Assembly: GCF_000717185.1 (NCBI RefSeq)
Contig: NZ_JNYE01000010.1
Location: 1 to 64,000 of the forward strand
Direction of reading: 5' to 3'
Length of the DNA stretch: 64,000 bases
Source: Kitasatospora phosalacinea
GTDB taxonomy: Bacteria > Actinomycetota > Actinomycetes > Streptomycetales > Streptomycetaceae
Of the stretch, positions 17,533 through 25,616 are shown one piece after another. Numbering within the stretch: position 1 is the first letter of the stretch; each line of letters starts with the position of its first letter. Under the pieces are notes generated by a model that was not told where the DNA came from, made no database searches, and saw only the letters and a program-made list of their open reading frames with translations. Both the position numbers and the translations under genes were made by a program.

Positions 17533-18721
17533 ACAGCAGCCCGCCCTGCCCCTGCGGCTGCGCGGCGAGGGCGGCCGCCCGCTGCGGGTCGCCCACCTCA
17601 CCACCGTCGACATGTCGCTGCACCTGCTGCTCGCCACCGAACTGACCGTCGACGTCGAGCACGGCCTGCGCACCCACGGCATCAGCGCCCCCGGCCCCTA
17701 CCTGGAACGGATCGAGCAGATCGGCGTCCGGCACCGGCCGCTGCCCTCGCTCACCCGCGCCTGGCAGCCGCGCGCCGACCTCGCCGCCGCCCGCGAACTG
17801 CTCGCGGCGCTGCGCGAGATCCAGCCCGACGTGCTGCACACCCACAACCCGAAGACCGGCGTGATGGGACGCGTCCTGGGCCGGCTCGCCCGCGTCCCCG
17901 TGGTCGTCAACACCTGCCACGGCCTGTGGGCGCAGGCCCACGACCCGCTCGCCAAACGGCTCGCCGTGCTCGGCGCCGAGGCGGTCGCCGCCCGCTTCTC
18001 GCACGCCGAGCTCTACCAGAACGCCGAGGACCGCGCCACGCTCGCCAAGTGGGGCGTCCCCGCCGGGCGTTCGCGCGTCGTCGGCAACGGCGTCGACCTC
18101 GACCGCTTCCCCGCCCCCGGCCCGGCCCGGGACGCCCTGCGCGCCCGGCTGCGCACCGAACTCGGCCTCGCCGAAGACGAGTTGCTGGTCGGCGGAGTCG
18201 GCCGCCGGGTCGCCGAGAAGGGCATCCGCGAGTACGCCGAGGCCGCCCGCGCGCTGGCCGGCAAGGCCCGTTTCGTGTGGATCGGCCCCGACGACCCCGA
18301 CAAGCCCGACGCCCTGCGCGCCGCCGAGGCGGGCCTCGAGTTCCTCGGTCCGCGCGACGACATGCCCGCCGTGTACGCCGCCCTCGACGTCTTCGTCCTC
18401 CCCTCCTACCGGGAGGGCTTCTCCCGCTCCGGCATGGAGGCCGCCGCCAGCGGCCTGCCCCTGCTGCTCAGCGACATCCGCGGCTGCCGCGAGATCGGCA
18501 CCCACGACCAGCACCTGCTGCTCGCCCCGGCGGCCGACGCCGCCGCCCTGACCACCGCGCTCGACCGGCTCCTCACCGACCCCGAGCTGCGGATACGCCT
18601 GGGCGCGGCGGCCCGCCGCCGCGCCCTCGACCAGTTCGACCAGCGCGCGGTCGCCCGGGTCTCGCTGGAGACCTACGCCGCCGTCGCCCGCCGCCGCGGG
18701 CTGCGCTGGACCACCGACTGA
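17525..18721 (+). CDS. GT4 family glycosyltransferase
   Basis: 398 residues from a GTG that overlaps the deacetylase stop. GT4 features: LRVAHLTTVDMSLHLLL in the first lobe, PDVLHTHNPKTGVMGRV and VNTCHGLWAQ (the HTHNPKTGV and HG elements common in WcaL/PssF-like enzymes), then GVGRRVAEKGIREYAEA, FVWIGPDD and PSYREGFSRSGMEAAASG, the E-x7-E motif region with its Glu residues intact. Cytoplasmic. It precedes the priming transferase, consistent with building a lipid-linked oligosaccharide. Confidence 0.88.
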   Translation: MPEQQPALPLRLRGEGGRPLRVAHLTTVDMSLHLLLATELTVDVEHGLRTHGISAPGPYLERIEQIGVRHRPLPSLTRAWQPRADLAAARELLAALREIQPDVLHTHNPKTGVMGRVLGRLARVPVVVNTCHGLWAQAHDPLAKRLAVLGAEAVAARFSHAELYQNAEDRATLAKWGVPAGRSRVVGNGVDLDRFPAPGPARDALRARLRTELGLAEDELLVGGVGRRVAEKGIREYAEAARALAGKARFVWIGPDDPDKPDALRAAEAGLEFLGPRDDMPAVYAALDVFVLPSYREGFSRSGMEAAASGLPLLLSDIRGCREIGTHDQHLLLAPAADAAALTTALDRLLTDPELRIRLGAAARRRALDQFDQRAVARVSLETYAAVARRRGLRWTTD

Positions 18722-18836
18722 GCACCGACCGAGCACCTGCCGAGTACTGCACCGCCGCGAGCCGAGCAGCTGAGGCGCGCCCACAACACCACAACCGCCC
18801 ACAACACCACAACGCACCAACCCAGTTGGGGGAGAA

Positions 18837-19511
18837 ATGAAGCGAGGGGGGGACCTCGCGGTCACCGCGCTGGCCGGGATCATCGCCGTCCCGCTCGGCC
18901 TGCTGATCGCCCTCCTGATCCGTGCCACCATGGGCGGACCGGTGATCTTCCGACAGACCCGCTCCGGCCGGCACGGCCAGGAGTTCCGCATCCTCAAGTT
19001 CCGCACCATGCGCGACAAGCGCCACGAGGACGAGCCCGACGCCCCGCGCATCACCCGCCTCGGCGCGCTGCTGCGCAAGACCAGCCTGGACGAACTCCCG
19101 CAGCTGTGGAACGTCGTCCGCGGCGACATGGGCGTCATCGGCCCCCGTCCAACCCTGCCCGAGCAGGTCGCCCACTACTCCGACCGCCAGCGCGGCCGCC
19201 TCGCCCTGCGCCCCGGCCTCACCGGCTGGGCCCAGGTCCGCGGCCGCAACTCCATCACCTGGCCCGAACGCATCGAACTCGACCTCTGGTACATCGAGCA
19301 CCAGAGCCTCGCCCTCGACCTGCGCATCCTCGCCCTCACCGCGAAGATGCTGCTCCGCCCCACCGGCATCACCGCCGCCGGCGGCGTCAACCCCGGCTTC
19401 CCGGTCCCGACCCACGCCGAGGCGCCCGCCCCGGCCACCGCCCGGATCGTGCTGCCCCGACAGGCCACCGCCACCGCCCCCCGGCTCGCCCGGGAGGAGC
19501 TGCGCGGCTGA
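18837..19511 (+). CDS. Initiating sugar-phosphate transferase (WcaJ/PglC-like)
   Basis: 224 residues. A bacterial sugar transferase of the small, single-domain type: one N-terminal re-entrant hydrophobic helix (LAVTALAGIIAVPLGLLIAL), then FRQTRSGRHGQEFRILKFRTM, LRKTSLDELPQLWNVVRGDM (Asp-Glu catalytic pair), IGPRPTLPEQV and LRPGLTGWAQVRGRN. It transfers a sugar-1-phosphate from a nucleotide sugar to undecaprenyl phosphate, starting lipid-linked glycan assembly at the inner membrane face. The start ATG at 18837 follows GGGGGAGAA. Upstream at 18781-18823 a short direct repeat (CCACAACACCACAAC, twice) fills the gap. Together with the PglD-like gene below, this resembles PglC/PglD-type pathways. 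Confidence 0.9.
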   Translation: MKRGGDLAVTALAGIIAVPLGLLIALLIRATMGGPVIFRQTRSGRHGQEFRILKFRTMRDKRHEDEPDAPRITRLGALLRKTSLDELPQLWNVVRGDMGVIGPRPTLPEQVAHYSDRQRGRLALRPGLTGWAQVRGRNSITWPERIELDLWYIEHQSLALDLRILALTAKMLLRPTGITAAGGVNPGFPVPTHAEAPAPATARIVLPRQATATAPRLAREELRG

Positions 19512-19520
19512 ACCAGGCGT

Positions 19521-19685
19521 AACGATTCGCCGCGATTCCTCGCGATTCCTCGCGGTTCCTCGCGATCCGGCCGGGCAGCAGCGGGCGACCGCAGCCGCCC
19601 GGCCGAGTACGTTGCCGGTGGACGGACCACCGGGACGCTCATGAAGGCCCACCGAAGGCCCACTGAAGGCCCACGAAGGACGGAG
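19521..19685. repeat. Short tandem repeats between sugar transferase and acetyltransferase
   Basis: At 19531-19560 there are three adjacent 10-bp units (CGCGATTCCT twice, CGCGGTTCCT) with degenerate copies on both sides; at about 19640-19680 a GAAGGCCCAC unit occurs three times. Both lie in the 182-bp untranslated gap before the acetyltransferase start. Confidence 0.7.
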
Positions 19686-19693
19686 AACGGCGC

Positions 19694-20293
19694 ATGGTGT
19701 GGATCGCGGGCGCGGGCGGGGTCGGCCGGGAGGCGCTGGACGTGGCGCTCGCCGCGGGCGTGGCGGTCTCCGGCTTCCTGGACGACCGGCTGGCCGGGGG
19801 AGAGGTGCGCGGCCTGCCCGTCCGCAAGCCCATCGAACTACCGGACGGCGCACCGTACTTGATCGGCATCGCGGACCCGGCGGTACGGGCCCGGCTGGCC
19901 GGACTGCTGGACGCGGCGGGCGGACACCCCGTCACCCTGGTCCACCCCCGGGCGATCGTCGCCCCCGAGACCGAACTCGCCCCCGGCTGCCTGGTGATGG
20001 GCGGCGCGCACGTCTCCAGCAGCGTCCGGCTCGGCCCGCACAGCCAGGTGCACTACAACGCCACCGTCGGCCACGACACCCGGCTCGGCGCCCGCGTCAC
20101 CGTCTACCCCGGCGCGAACGTCTCCGGCGCCGTCCACCTCGACGACGACAGCACGGTCGGCTCCGGCGCCGTCGTCCTCCAGGGCCGCACCATCGGCCGC
20201 GCCGCCTTCGTGGGTGCCGCCGCCACCGTCACCCACGACGTCCCCCCGGCCACCACCGTCATCGGCACCCCCGCCCGCCCGATCCCCCGCTGA
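19694..20293 (+). CDS. PglD-like sugar O/N-acetyltransferase (left-handed beta-helix)
   Basis: 199 residues. The N-terminal half is a small nucleotide-binding Rossmann domain (MVWIAGAGGVGREALDVALA) as in PglD/NeuD; the C-terminal half is a hexapeptide-repeat beta-helix with repeated [LIV]-G-x4 turns (ELAPGCLVMGG, VHYNATVGHDTRLGARV, AVHLDDDSTVGSGAVV, TIGRAAFVGAAATVT). His in the VGHDT turn corresponds to the catalytic base of the family. PglD-type enzymes acetylate a UDP-amino sugar; here it most likely decorates the sugar used by the preceding priming transferase. It ends with the family-typical GTPARPI. Confidence 0.87.
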   Translation: MVWIAGAGGVGREALDVALAAGVAVSGFLDDRLAGGEVRGLPVRKPIELPDGAPYLIGIADPAVRARLAGLLDAAGGHPVTLVHPRAIVAPETELAPGCLVMGGAHVSSSVRLGPHSQVHYNATVGHDTRLGARVTVYPGANVSGAVHLDDDSTVGSGAVVLQGRTIGRAAFVGAAATVTHDVPPATTVIGTPARPIPR

Positions 20294-20455
20294 CCCACCC
20301 CCCTCCACCCGGAGGACATCAACCACCCGCCCCGCTCGATGGGCACGCCGCCCGGCCGCGCGCGCAGCTCTGTCACCACCCCGCCCGGAGGGCGCCCCCG
20401 CCCGCCCCGCCCGATCGCACGTCGCCCGGCCGCGCGCAGCGCATAGGCTCGGGGC

Positions 20456-20938
20456 ATGGGAATTCCTGCGTTTCTGGCGGAGCTGCGCGAGGTGGTCGGC
20501 CATCGGCAGTTGTGGTTGTCCGGGGTGTCGGCTGTGGTGGTGGACGAGGAGGGGCGGGTGCTGCTGGGGCGGCGGGTCGACACCGGGGGGTGGGCGTTGA
20601 TCGGCGGCATCATCGACCCGGGTGAGCAGCCCGCGGACACCGTGGTGCGGGAGTGCCTGGAGGAGACCGGTGTGGCGGTGCTGCCCGAGCGGCTGGTCTC
20701 GGTGGGGGTCACCCCGGTGATCGAGTACCCGAACGGTGACCGCAGCCAGTACCTCGACCTGGTCTTCCGGTGCCGCCCGCTGTCCGGCGAGGCCCGGGTC
20801 AACGACGACGAGTCGCTGGAGGTCGGCTGGTTCCACCCGGACGCGCTGCCCGAGTTGGGCGACCGCGCGCGGGAGCACGTCGCCCGGGCGCTGGCCGGGG
20901 AGGAGACGGCGCACTTCGAGTTGTCGGAGCTCCGGTAG
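20456..20938 (+). CDS. NUDIX hydrolase
   Basis: 160 residues. The Nudix box is complete: GGIIDPGEQPADTVVRECLE followed by ETGV, fitting G-x5-E-x7-R-E-U-x-E-E-x-G-U. It hydrolyses a nucleoside-diphosphate-linked substrate; the subfamily resembles ADP-ribose pyrophosphatase/MutT-like proteins, yet substrate cannot be named. The start ATG at 20456 is preceded by GGCTCGGGGC. Convergent with the epimerase gene; the product is soluble. Confidence 0.9.
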   Translation: MGIPAFLAELREVVGHRQLWLSGVSAVVVDEEGRVLLGRRVDTGGWALIGGIIDPGEQPADTVVRECLEETGVAVLPERLVSVGVTPVIEYPNGDRSQYLDLVFRCRPLSGEARVNDDESLEVGWFHPDALPELGDRAREHVARALAGEETAHFELSELR

Positions 20939-20977
20939 GGAACGGGGGCGCGCCCGGCGCGCGCCCCCGCCGCGGGG

Positions 20978-21907
20978 TCAGAGCGTGCGGAACCACTCCG
21001 CGGTGCGCCGCAGGCCCTGCTCCAGCGGGACGGGCACGACCTCCGGGAACAGCTCGCGCAGCCTCGCGTTGTCGGCCTGCGAATCCCGGACGTCCCCCGG
21101 CCGCGGGTCGACGTGCTCGGCGGTGACCGGTCGGCCCAGCACCCCGCCCAGCAGGTCGATCAGTTCCAGCAGCGAGGTGCGCGTCCCGAAGGCGAGGTTC
21201 ACCGGCTCCGCGGAGACGACCCGCCGCAGCACCGCCTCGGTGAGCACCTGGGCGACCGTGCCGACGTAGGTGAAGTCGCGGCTCTGCCGCCCGTCCCCGT
21301 GCACCGTCACCGGCCGCCCGGCCAGCGCCGCGTCCAGGAAGGCGGGGACCACGGCCGCGTACGCGTGCCCGGCGGCCTGCAGCGGGCCGAAGACGTTGAA
21401 GAAGCGCAGCGGCAGCACGCCCAGGCCGTAGCAGTGGTGGTACGCGCCGAGGTAGGACTCGGTGGCGAGCTTGGAGACCGCGTACGGGCTCATCGGCACC
21501 GTGCGCATCGTCTCGCGCTTGGGCAGTTCCCGGTTGGCGCCGTACACCGAGGACGAGGACGCCGCCGCGACGTACAGGCCGCCCGCGCGGCGGGCCGCCT
21601 CCAGGACCTCCAGGGTGCCGGTGGCGTTGACCCGGTGGCTGGCCAGCGGGGCGGCGATCGAGCGGGGCACGGACGGCAGCGCCGCCAGGTGCACCACCGC
21701 GTCGGCGCCGGTGAACGCGGCGTCCAGCAGGGCCGGGTCGAGGATGCTGCCCTCGAAGAAGGCGACGTCCACCCCCGCCAGGTTGGCCTTGCTGCCGGTG
21801 GACAGGTCGTCCACCACCCGGACCTCCGACACCTCCGGACGGGACGTCAGCTCCCTGGCCAGATTGGCCCCGATGAACCCCGCACCGCCGGTGACCACCA
21901 CACGCAT
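20978..21907 (-). CDS. NAD-dependent sugar-nucleotide epimerase/dehydratase
   Basis: 309 residues from ATG 21907. Extended short-chain dehydrogenase: VVVTGGAGFIGANLAREL (NAD-binding GxxGxxG), VVDDLSTG, VVHLAALPSVPRS, AAASSSSVYG (catalytic Ser), SPYAVSKLATE (catalytic Tyr-x3-Lys) and PLRFFNVFGPLQ. It groups with UDP-glucose/UDP-GlcNAc 4-epimerases; exact substrate is open. It likely feeds the adjacent glycan pathways, although it is transcribed on its own on the other strand. Upstream CGAGGGG about 13 bases from the ATG may serve as ribosome binding site. Confidence 0.9.
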   Translation of the reverse strand: MRVVVTGGAGFIGANLARELTSRPEVSEVRVVDDLSTGSKANLAGVDVAFFEGSILDPALLDAAFTGADAVVHLAALPSVPRSIAAPLASHRVNATGTLEVLEAARRAGGLYVAAASSSSVYGANRELPKRETMRTVPMSPYAVSKLATESYLGAYHHCYGLGVLPLRFFNVFGPLQAAGHAYAAVVPAFLDAALAGRPVTVHGDGRQSRDFTYVGTVAQVLTEAVLRRVVSAEPVNLAFGTRTSLLELIDLLGGVLGRPVTAEHVDPRPGDVRDSQADNARLRELFPEVVPVPLEQGLRRTAEWFRTL

Positions 21908-22068
21908 CGACGCGCACCACCCCTCGCTCGGGCCCGGGGACTCCCCCCACCGGGCCGGTGCGGCCGACTCTAGCGGCGGACCGGGGACCGGCGTACGCGA
22001 AACCCGCACAGTCGCGACCAAACCAACCCATCGGACACATCTCGGCCGACGGACGGGGGAGCCGCCGG

Positions 22069-22611
22069 TCAGTGCTTCGGCCGACGCGCGGTCTCCTCCG
22101 CCGCGTCCAGCACCGCCGCCAGGTCGCCGCCCGCGGTCGCGGTCGCCACCGCGGCCACCGCGCCCTCCACGAACGGGGCGTCCGCGAAGCGGGTCGGGAA
22201 GGGCAGGCCGTGCTCGTCCGCGGCGGCCAGCACGGTCAGCACCGTGCGCACCGGCCCGTCCAGGTCGCACAGCACCGCGACGCCGTGGCCCTGGTCGACC
22301 CGGCGGGCCGCCGCGGCCACCAGCACCGCGCTGGTGCCCGGACCGTCCGCGAGCGAGCCGCCCGCCGCCGCGACCGGAGCCGGATCGTCCGCCTCCACCA
22401 CCGCCAGCGCCAGCGCCCGCACCGCGTCCGCCAGTTCCTGGCTGTGCGACACCAGCACCAGCCCCACCCGCCCGTGCCCGGCCGGCCGGGAGGGCCGCGG
22501 CACCGACGGCGCGGGCGCGGTCACCGTGCCCCGCGCGGCCCCCACCGGCGGGGCCGAGGGCGCGGTGGTGATCGGGATGACGTCGGCGCGGCTGCCGTCC
22601 CGCTGGTCCAT
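22069..22611 (-). CDS. dhaM: DhaM-like PTS EIIA domain protein (orphan)
   Basis: 180 residues. After a 45-residue Pro/Ala-rich head the protein is a mannose-type PTS EIIA domain: GRVGLVLVSHSQELADAV, where the His of SHS is the phosphorylated residue, then GTSAVLVAAAARRVDQG, VLCDLDGPVRTVL and FVEGAVAAVATATAGGDL. This is the DhaM module that normally passes phosphate to ADP bound on DhaL for dihydroxyacetone phosphorylation. dhaK and dhaL are not within the neighbouring 20 kb on either side, so the gene is isolated here. Divergent from the DUF397 gene. Confidence 0.8.
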   Translation of the reverse strand: MDQRDGSRADVIPITTAPSAPPVGAARGTVTAPAPSVPRPSRPAGHGRVGLVLVSHSQELADAVRALALAVVEADDPAPVAAAGGSLADGPGTSAVLVAAAARRVDQGHGVAVLCDLDGPVRTVLTVLAAADEHGLPFPTRFADAPFVEGAVAAVATATAGGDLAAVLDAAEETARRPKH

Positions 22612-22832
22612 CGGCTGCTCCCGGGTGCGTGGCCTGACTGCTCGTCACCCCATCCTCGCCCCCGCCGGGCCCCGGAGCGGCGCCATTAGCACAGGTGTCG
22701 CCGCCGGAGGGCCGGATCGGCCCAGCCGTGCCGTCCGGCGGGCGTGCCGGGGCGATCCGCCGGAACGGGCGGGCGCGGGTGGCTAGGGTGGTGCTCGACC
22801 AGAGGAGCGGTTCCCAGCGGGAGGGTGAGCGG

Positions 22833-23105
22833 ATGACGCCGGCAGAGGCGGCCCGGGCGGCGGACGAGCGGCGCAAGATCGAACTGGACGTGAGCGGGGC
22901 CGAGTGGCAGTACGCGCCCGGCGAGGAGGAGGGCGTGCAGATCGCCTTCGTCGACGGGTACATCGCGATGCGCAACGGCGCGGAGCCCGACGGCCCGGCG
23001 CTGGTCTTCACCCCGGCCGAGTGGCGGGCCTTCGTCCTGGGCGCGCGGGACGGCGAGTTCGACCTGGAGAGCCAGGAGAACCAGGAGCAGCGGGGGAACC
23101 GGTAG
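22833..23105 (+). CDS. DUF397 family protein
   Basis: 90 residues from ATG 22833 with GGGAGGG 9 bases upstream. The C-terminal half has the DUF397 core (VDGYIAMRNGAEPDGPALVF, then TPAEWRAFVLGARDGEFD). These small actinobacterial proteins usually lie beside an XRE-type regulator and, in the WhiJ-like group, form toxin-antitoxin-like regulator pairs. No helix-turn-helix partner is adjacent, so this is an orphan copy. The preceding 220 bp to the divergent dhaM gene probably carries both promoters. Confidence 0.85.
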   Translation: MTPAEAARAADERRKIELDVSGAEWQYAPGEEEGVQIAFVDGYIAMRNGAEPDGPALVFTPAEWRAFVLGARDGEFDLESQENQEQRGNR

Positions 23106-23816
23106 GCCGGTGGACCCCGGGCCCGCGCGCAGGTGACGAGTGGGCATACGCCGAGGTTACAAAAGAGTTCTGATGGGCCGAATCTTGTTGACTGTTCGAC
23201 AAGGCTGCCAGCACAGTAAGAGCAGGCAGACGCCGTGCCTACCGCCCCCACGCGGTATAGGCACGGCGCCCGCTTGTGCTGCCCGTCAACGGCGCCGCTG
23301 ACGGGCTTTCCCGACCCCGGCCGCACAGGATGCGGCAGCCGTCGCAACGGGAGTGGCCTCCCCGGGAAGAGCGACTCCTCGGGTGGGCCGGAGCCCGGAT
23401 TCCGCACGCCCCCACGCGGCGGTGATCCGGGCAAGGTTCGCGGACGCGACGGCACGGGGCCCCGCGAACCTGGCTCTGGGTGTTATGTGGATGTGGATCT
23501 TGCGCACCGATCCCGATGGCGCGTCGACCGCCCGGAGCCGCCGGAATCACCCGCAGGCTCCAGGAACCGTCTAAGGACCATTGAATCAGCAAATGGTGCT
23601 TGGAGTTCACACGACCGCGTGCGCAGTGAGGGAATGCGCGCAAGGCACGCTGCGACAAGCCGCCCCCTGTGGATCTCGCCCCGGAGCGGCCGTCGTGCTG
23701 AACCGAACGTAGCCCGGACGGTTGCTCAGAGTCAACATTGGTCCCTGAGCGTAGATCTCGGCCTGATCGCGGACCCGCGCACCGGCCCCCGCCCACCGGG
23801 CACGTACGATGGGCCC
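23106..23816. other. 711-bp gene-free region with RNA-like hairpins
   Basis: No coding sequence with family character is seen. Less GC-rich than its surroundings at 23150-23225 and 23570-23760. TTGACT at 23189, embedded in the near-palindrome TTGTTGACTGTTCGACAA, is followed by two strong hairpins (given as a separate entry). The 3' part ends with TACGAT at 23805-23810, seven bases before the ATG at 23817, which looks like a -10 element for a leaderless message. Confidence 0.5.
23189..23309 (+). ncRNA. Candidate small RNA or structured 3' end with two hairpins
   Basis: Hairpin 1 pairs CGCCGTGCCTA (23231-23241) with TAGGCACGGCG (23258-23268), a perfect 11-bp stem extended by CCGC/GCGG. Hairpin 2 is the near-palindrome 23282-23305 (CCCGTCA ... 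TGACGGG around CGGCGCCG) followed by CTTTC, as in an intrinsic terminator. A TTGACT at 23189 is a possible -35. The unit could be a small RNA of about 100 nt or only the tandem terminator of the DUF397 gene; sequence alone does not decide. Confidence 0.3.
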
Positions 23817-24311
23817 ATGTCATTTCTCCGCCGACGCTCCGGACAGCCCGCGGGCCCGGACTTCGACGTACTGGCCATGGATCCGGGCGACTGGCCCGGC
23901 GACTTCGGTGCCATGATCCTGGCCGGTCAGGACGGTTCCTGCCAAGGCATTTTCCTGCAGTACGACCTGCTCGGCGGCCGCGGCCCGGCCATGCTGATCG
24001 GCAACGTCCCGCAGGAGTCGCCCGCCCGCGAGAGCGAGGACGGCGTGCCGCTGGAGGCCCGCCAGCTGCTCGCCTCGCTGGAGAACGAGGAGGACGTCGA
24101 GTTCGTCTCGGCCGAGGACTTCCCGGTCATGCTCGGCGACGACCTGCTGATCGTCCGCAAGGTCAAGGTCACCGAGGAGCGGCTCTACTGCTCCCAGTTC
24201 GGCCGCAGCGACGGCGTCCAGGTCACCATCGCCTCCTGGGACCGGCCGATTTCGGACGATCTCTACCAGCTCCTCAAGCCGCTTCCGGCGGAGATGTTCC
24301 AGCAGGGCTAG
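23817..24311 (+). CDS. Conserved-looking hypothetical protein
   Basis: 164 residues from ATG 23817, apparently leaderless because TACGAT sits at the -10 distance from the A of ATG. The N terminus is basic (MSFLRRRSGQ), then an alpha/beta protein with an acidic stretch (SLENEEDVEFVSAEDFPVML) and a C-terminal part (TIASWDRPISDDLYQLLKPL). No signal peptide or membrane helix; no family recognised. Codon use is typical of the genome. It stands alone, 141 bp before the acyl-CoA dehydrogenase gene. Confidence 0.75.
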   Translation: MSFLRRRSGQPAGPDFDVLAMDPGDWPGDFGAMILAGQDGSCQGIFLQYDLLGGRGPAMLIGNVPQESPARESEDGVPLEARQLLASLENEEDVEFVSAEDFPVMLGDDLLIVRKVKVTEERLYCSQFGRSDGVQVTIASWDRPISDDLYQLLKPLPAEMFQQG

Positions 24312-24452
24312 TGGGATGCCCCGGCCGCCGCTGCTGACCCGACGCCTGCACGTGGACCTCCGGCGCACCGCCGGCGCGGCCTGTCCGGCTCCCTGACACA
24401 CCCAAGTCACGGACGCCCGACACCCACGCCGCCCGGCCCGGAGGCCACCGCC

Positions 24453-25613
24453 ATGACCCGCACCGCAGCGCAGCCGACCGTCCCCGCCACCGCCACCGCG
24501 CCGTCCGCGGACCCCGCCGACGGCGCCGTCGAGCGCGCGCTCGCCCGGCTGCCCCGGGTGGTCGACCTGCTCGCGGCCCGCGCCGCCGAGCACGACCGCG
24601 ACGGCACCTTCCCCTACCAGGGCGTCGAGGCCGTCCACGAGGCCGGACTGCTCACCCTCACCGTCGGCCGCCGCCACGGCGGACCGGGCGCCGGGCTCGC
24701 CGACACCGTCCGGGTGCTGGCCCGGCTCGGCCGCGGCGACGCCTCCGTCGCCCTGCTCACCGCGCACACCCTGCTGCACCACGCCGAACAGGCCCGCACC
24801 GCGCCCTGGCCCGCCGCGCTCTACCGGCGGCTGCTCACCGAGTCCCGCCGCGGCCCCGCCCTGGTCGGCACCCTGCGCGCCCCGGCCGGACGGCCCCCCG
24901 CCGTCACCGCCCACTGGCACGGCAACGCCTGGCGGCTCAGCGGCCGCGCCCCGCACTGCCCCGGCGCCGAAGCGCTCGCCTGGCTGGTCGTCGAGGCCCG
25001 CACCGCCGCAGAGCCCGTCGCCGCGGGCCGGCCCCGCACCGGGCTGTTCCTGGTCCGCGCCGACAGCCCCGGCCTGGAGATCGACCCCGCCGCCGACCAG
25101 CTCGGCCTGCGCGCCGCCGCCGGACACGACGTCCTGCTGGAGGACGCCCGGATCGGCACCGACGCCGCCCGGCTGCCCCGCGACGCCGCCGGGACCCCCG
25201 ACCCGGTCGCCGCGGCCTGGCACCAACTCGCGCTCAGCGCCGTCCTGCTGGGCACCGCCCGGGCCGCCCTCGACTGGTCCGCCGGACGCCTCCGCACCGC
25301 CGCCGCCACCTACCGCCGCCCGCTCGGCGAGCTCGACGCCGCACTCACCGGCGCCGAGGAGCTCGTCCACGGCCTCGCCGCCCGCACCGACGCCGACCCG
25401 GCCGCCGCCACCCGGGCCCCCGCCGTCCAACTGCTCGCCGCCCGCACCGCGGGCGACACCGTGCAGCGGGCCCTCACCCTCACCGGCAGCACCGGCCTCG
25501 ACCGGCGCCACCCGCTGGAGCGCCACCTGCGCGACACCCTCAGCCTGCGCACCCAGCTCCCCGCCGAGGACGCCGTGCTGGACGCCCTCGGCGGAGCCCT
25601 GCTGGGCGGCTGA
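24453..25613 (+). CDS. Acyl-CoA dehydrogenase family protein
   Basis: 386 residues. The order of segments is that of acyl-CoA dehydrogenases: helical N domain (FPYQGVEAVHEAGLLTLTVG then RRHGGPGAGLADTVRVLARL), a middle beta domain (PALVGTLRAPAGRPPAVTAHW) and a C-terminal four-helix domain (ALSAVLLGTARAALDWSAGR; AAEDAVLDALGGALLG). The usual catalytic Glu near the C terminus is not evident in an IYEGT context; instead GSTGLDRRHPLERHLRDTL is present, as in flavin-dependent monooxygenase-type members (DszC/HpaB-like). So it may use an activated ring or thioester other than a simple acyl-CoA. Ends 3 bp before the convergent APH gene. Confidence 0.8.
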   Translation: MTRTAAQPTVPATATAPSADPADGAVERALARLPRVVDLLAARAAEHDRDGTFPYQGVEAVHEAGLLTLTVGRRHGGPGAGLADTVRVLARLGRGDASVALLTAHTLLHHAEQARTAPWPAALYRRLLTESRRGPALVGTLRAPAGRPPAVTAHWHGNAWRLSGRAPHCPGAEALAWLVVEARTAAEPVAAGRPRTGLFLVRADSPGLEIDPAADQLGLRAAAGHDVLLEDARIGTDAARLPRDAAGTPDPVAAAWHQLALSAVLLGTARAALDWSAGRLRTAAATYRRPLGELDAALTGAEELVHGLAARTDADPAAATRAPAVQLLAARTAGDTVQRALTLTGSTGLDRRHPLERHLRDTLSLRTQLPAEDAVLDALGGALLGG

Positions 25614-25616
25614 GGC

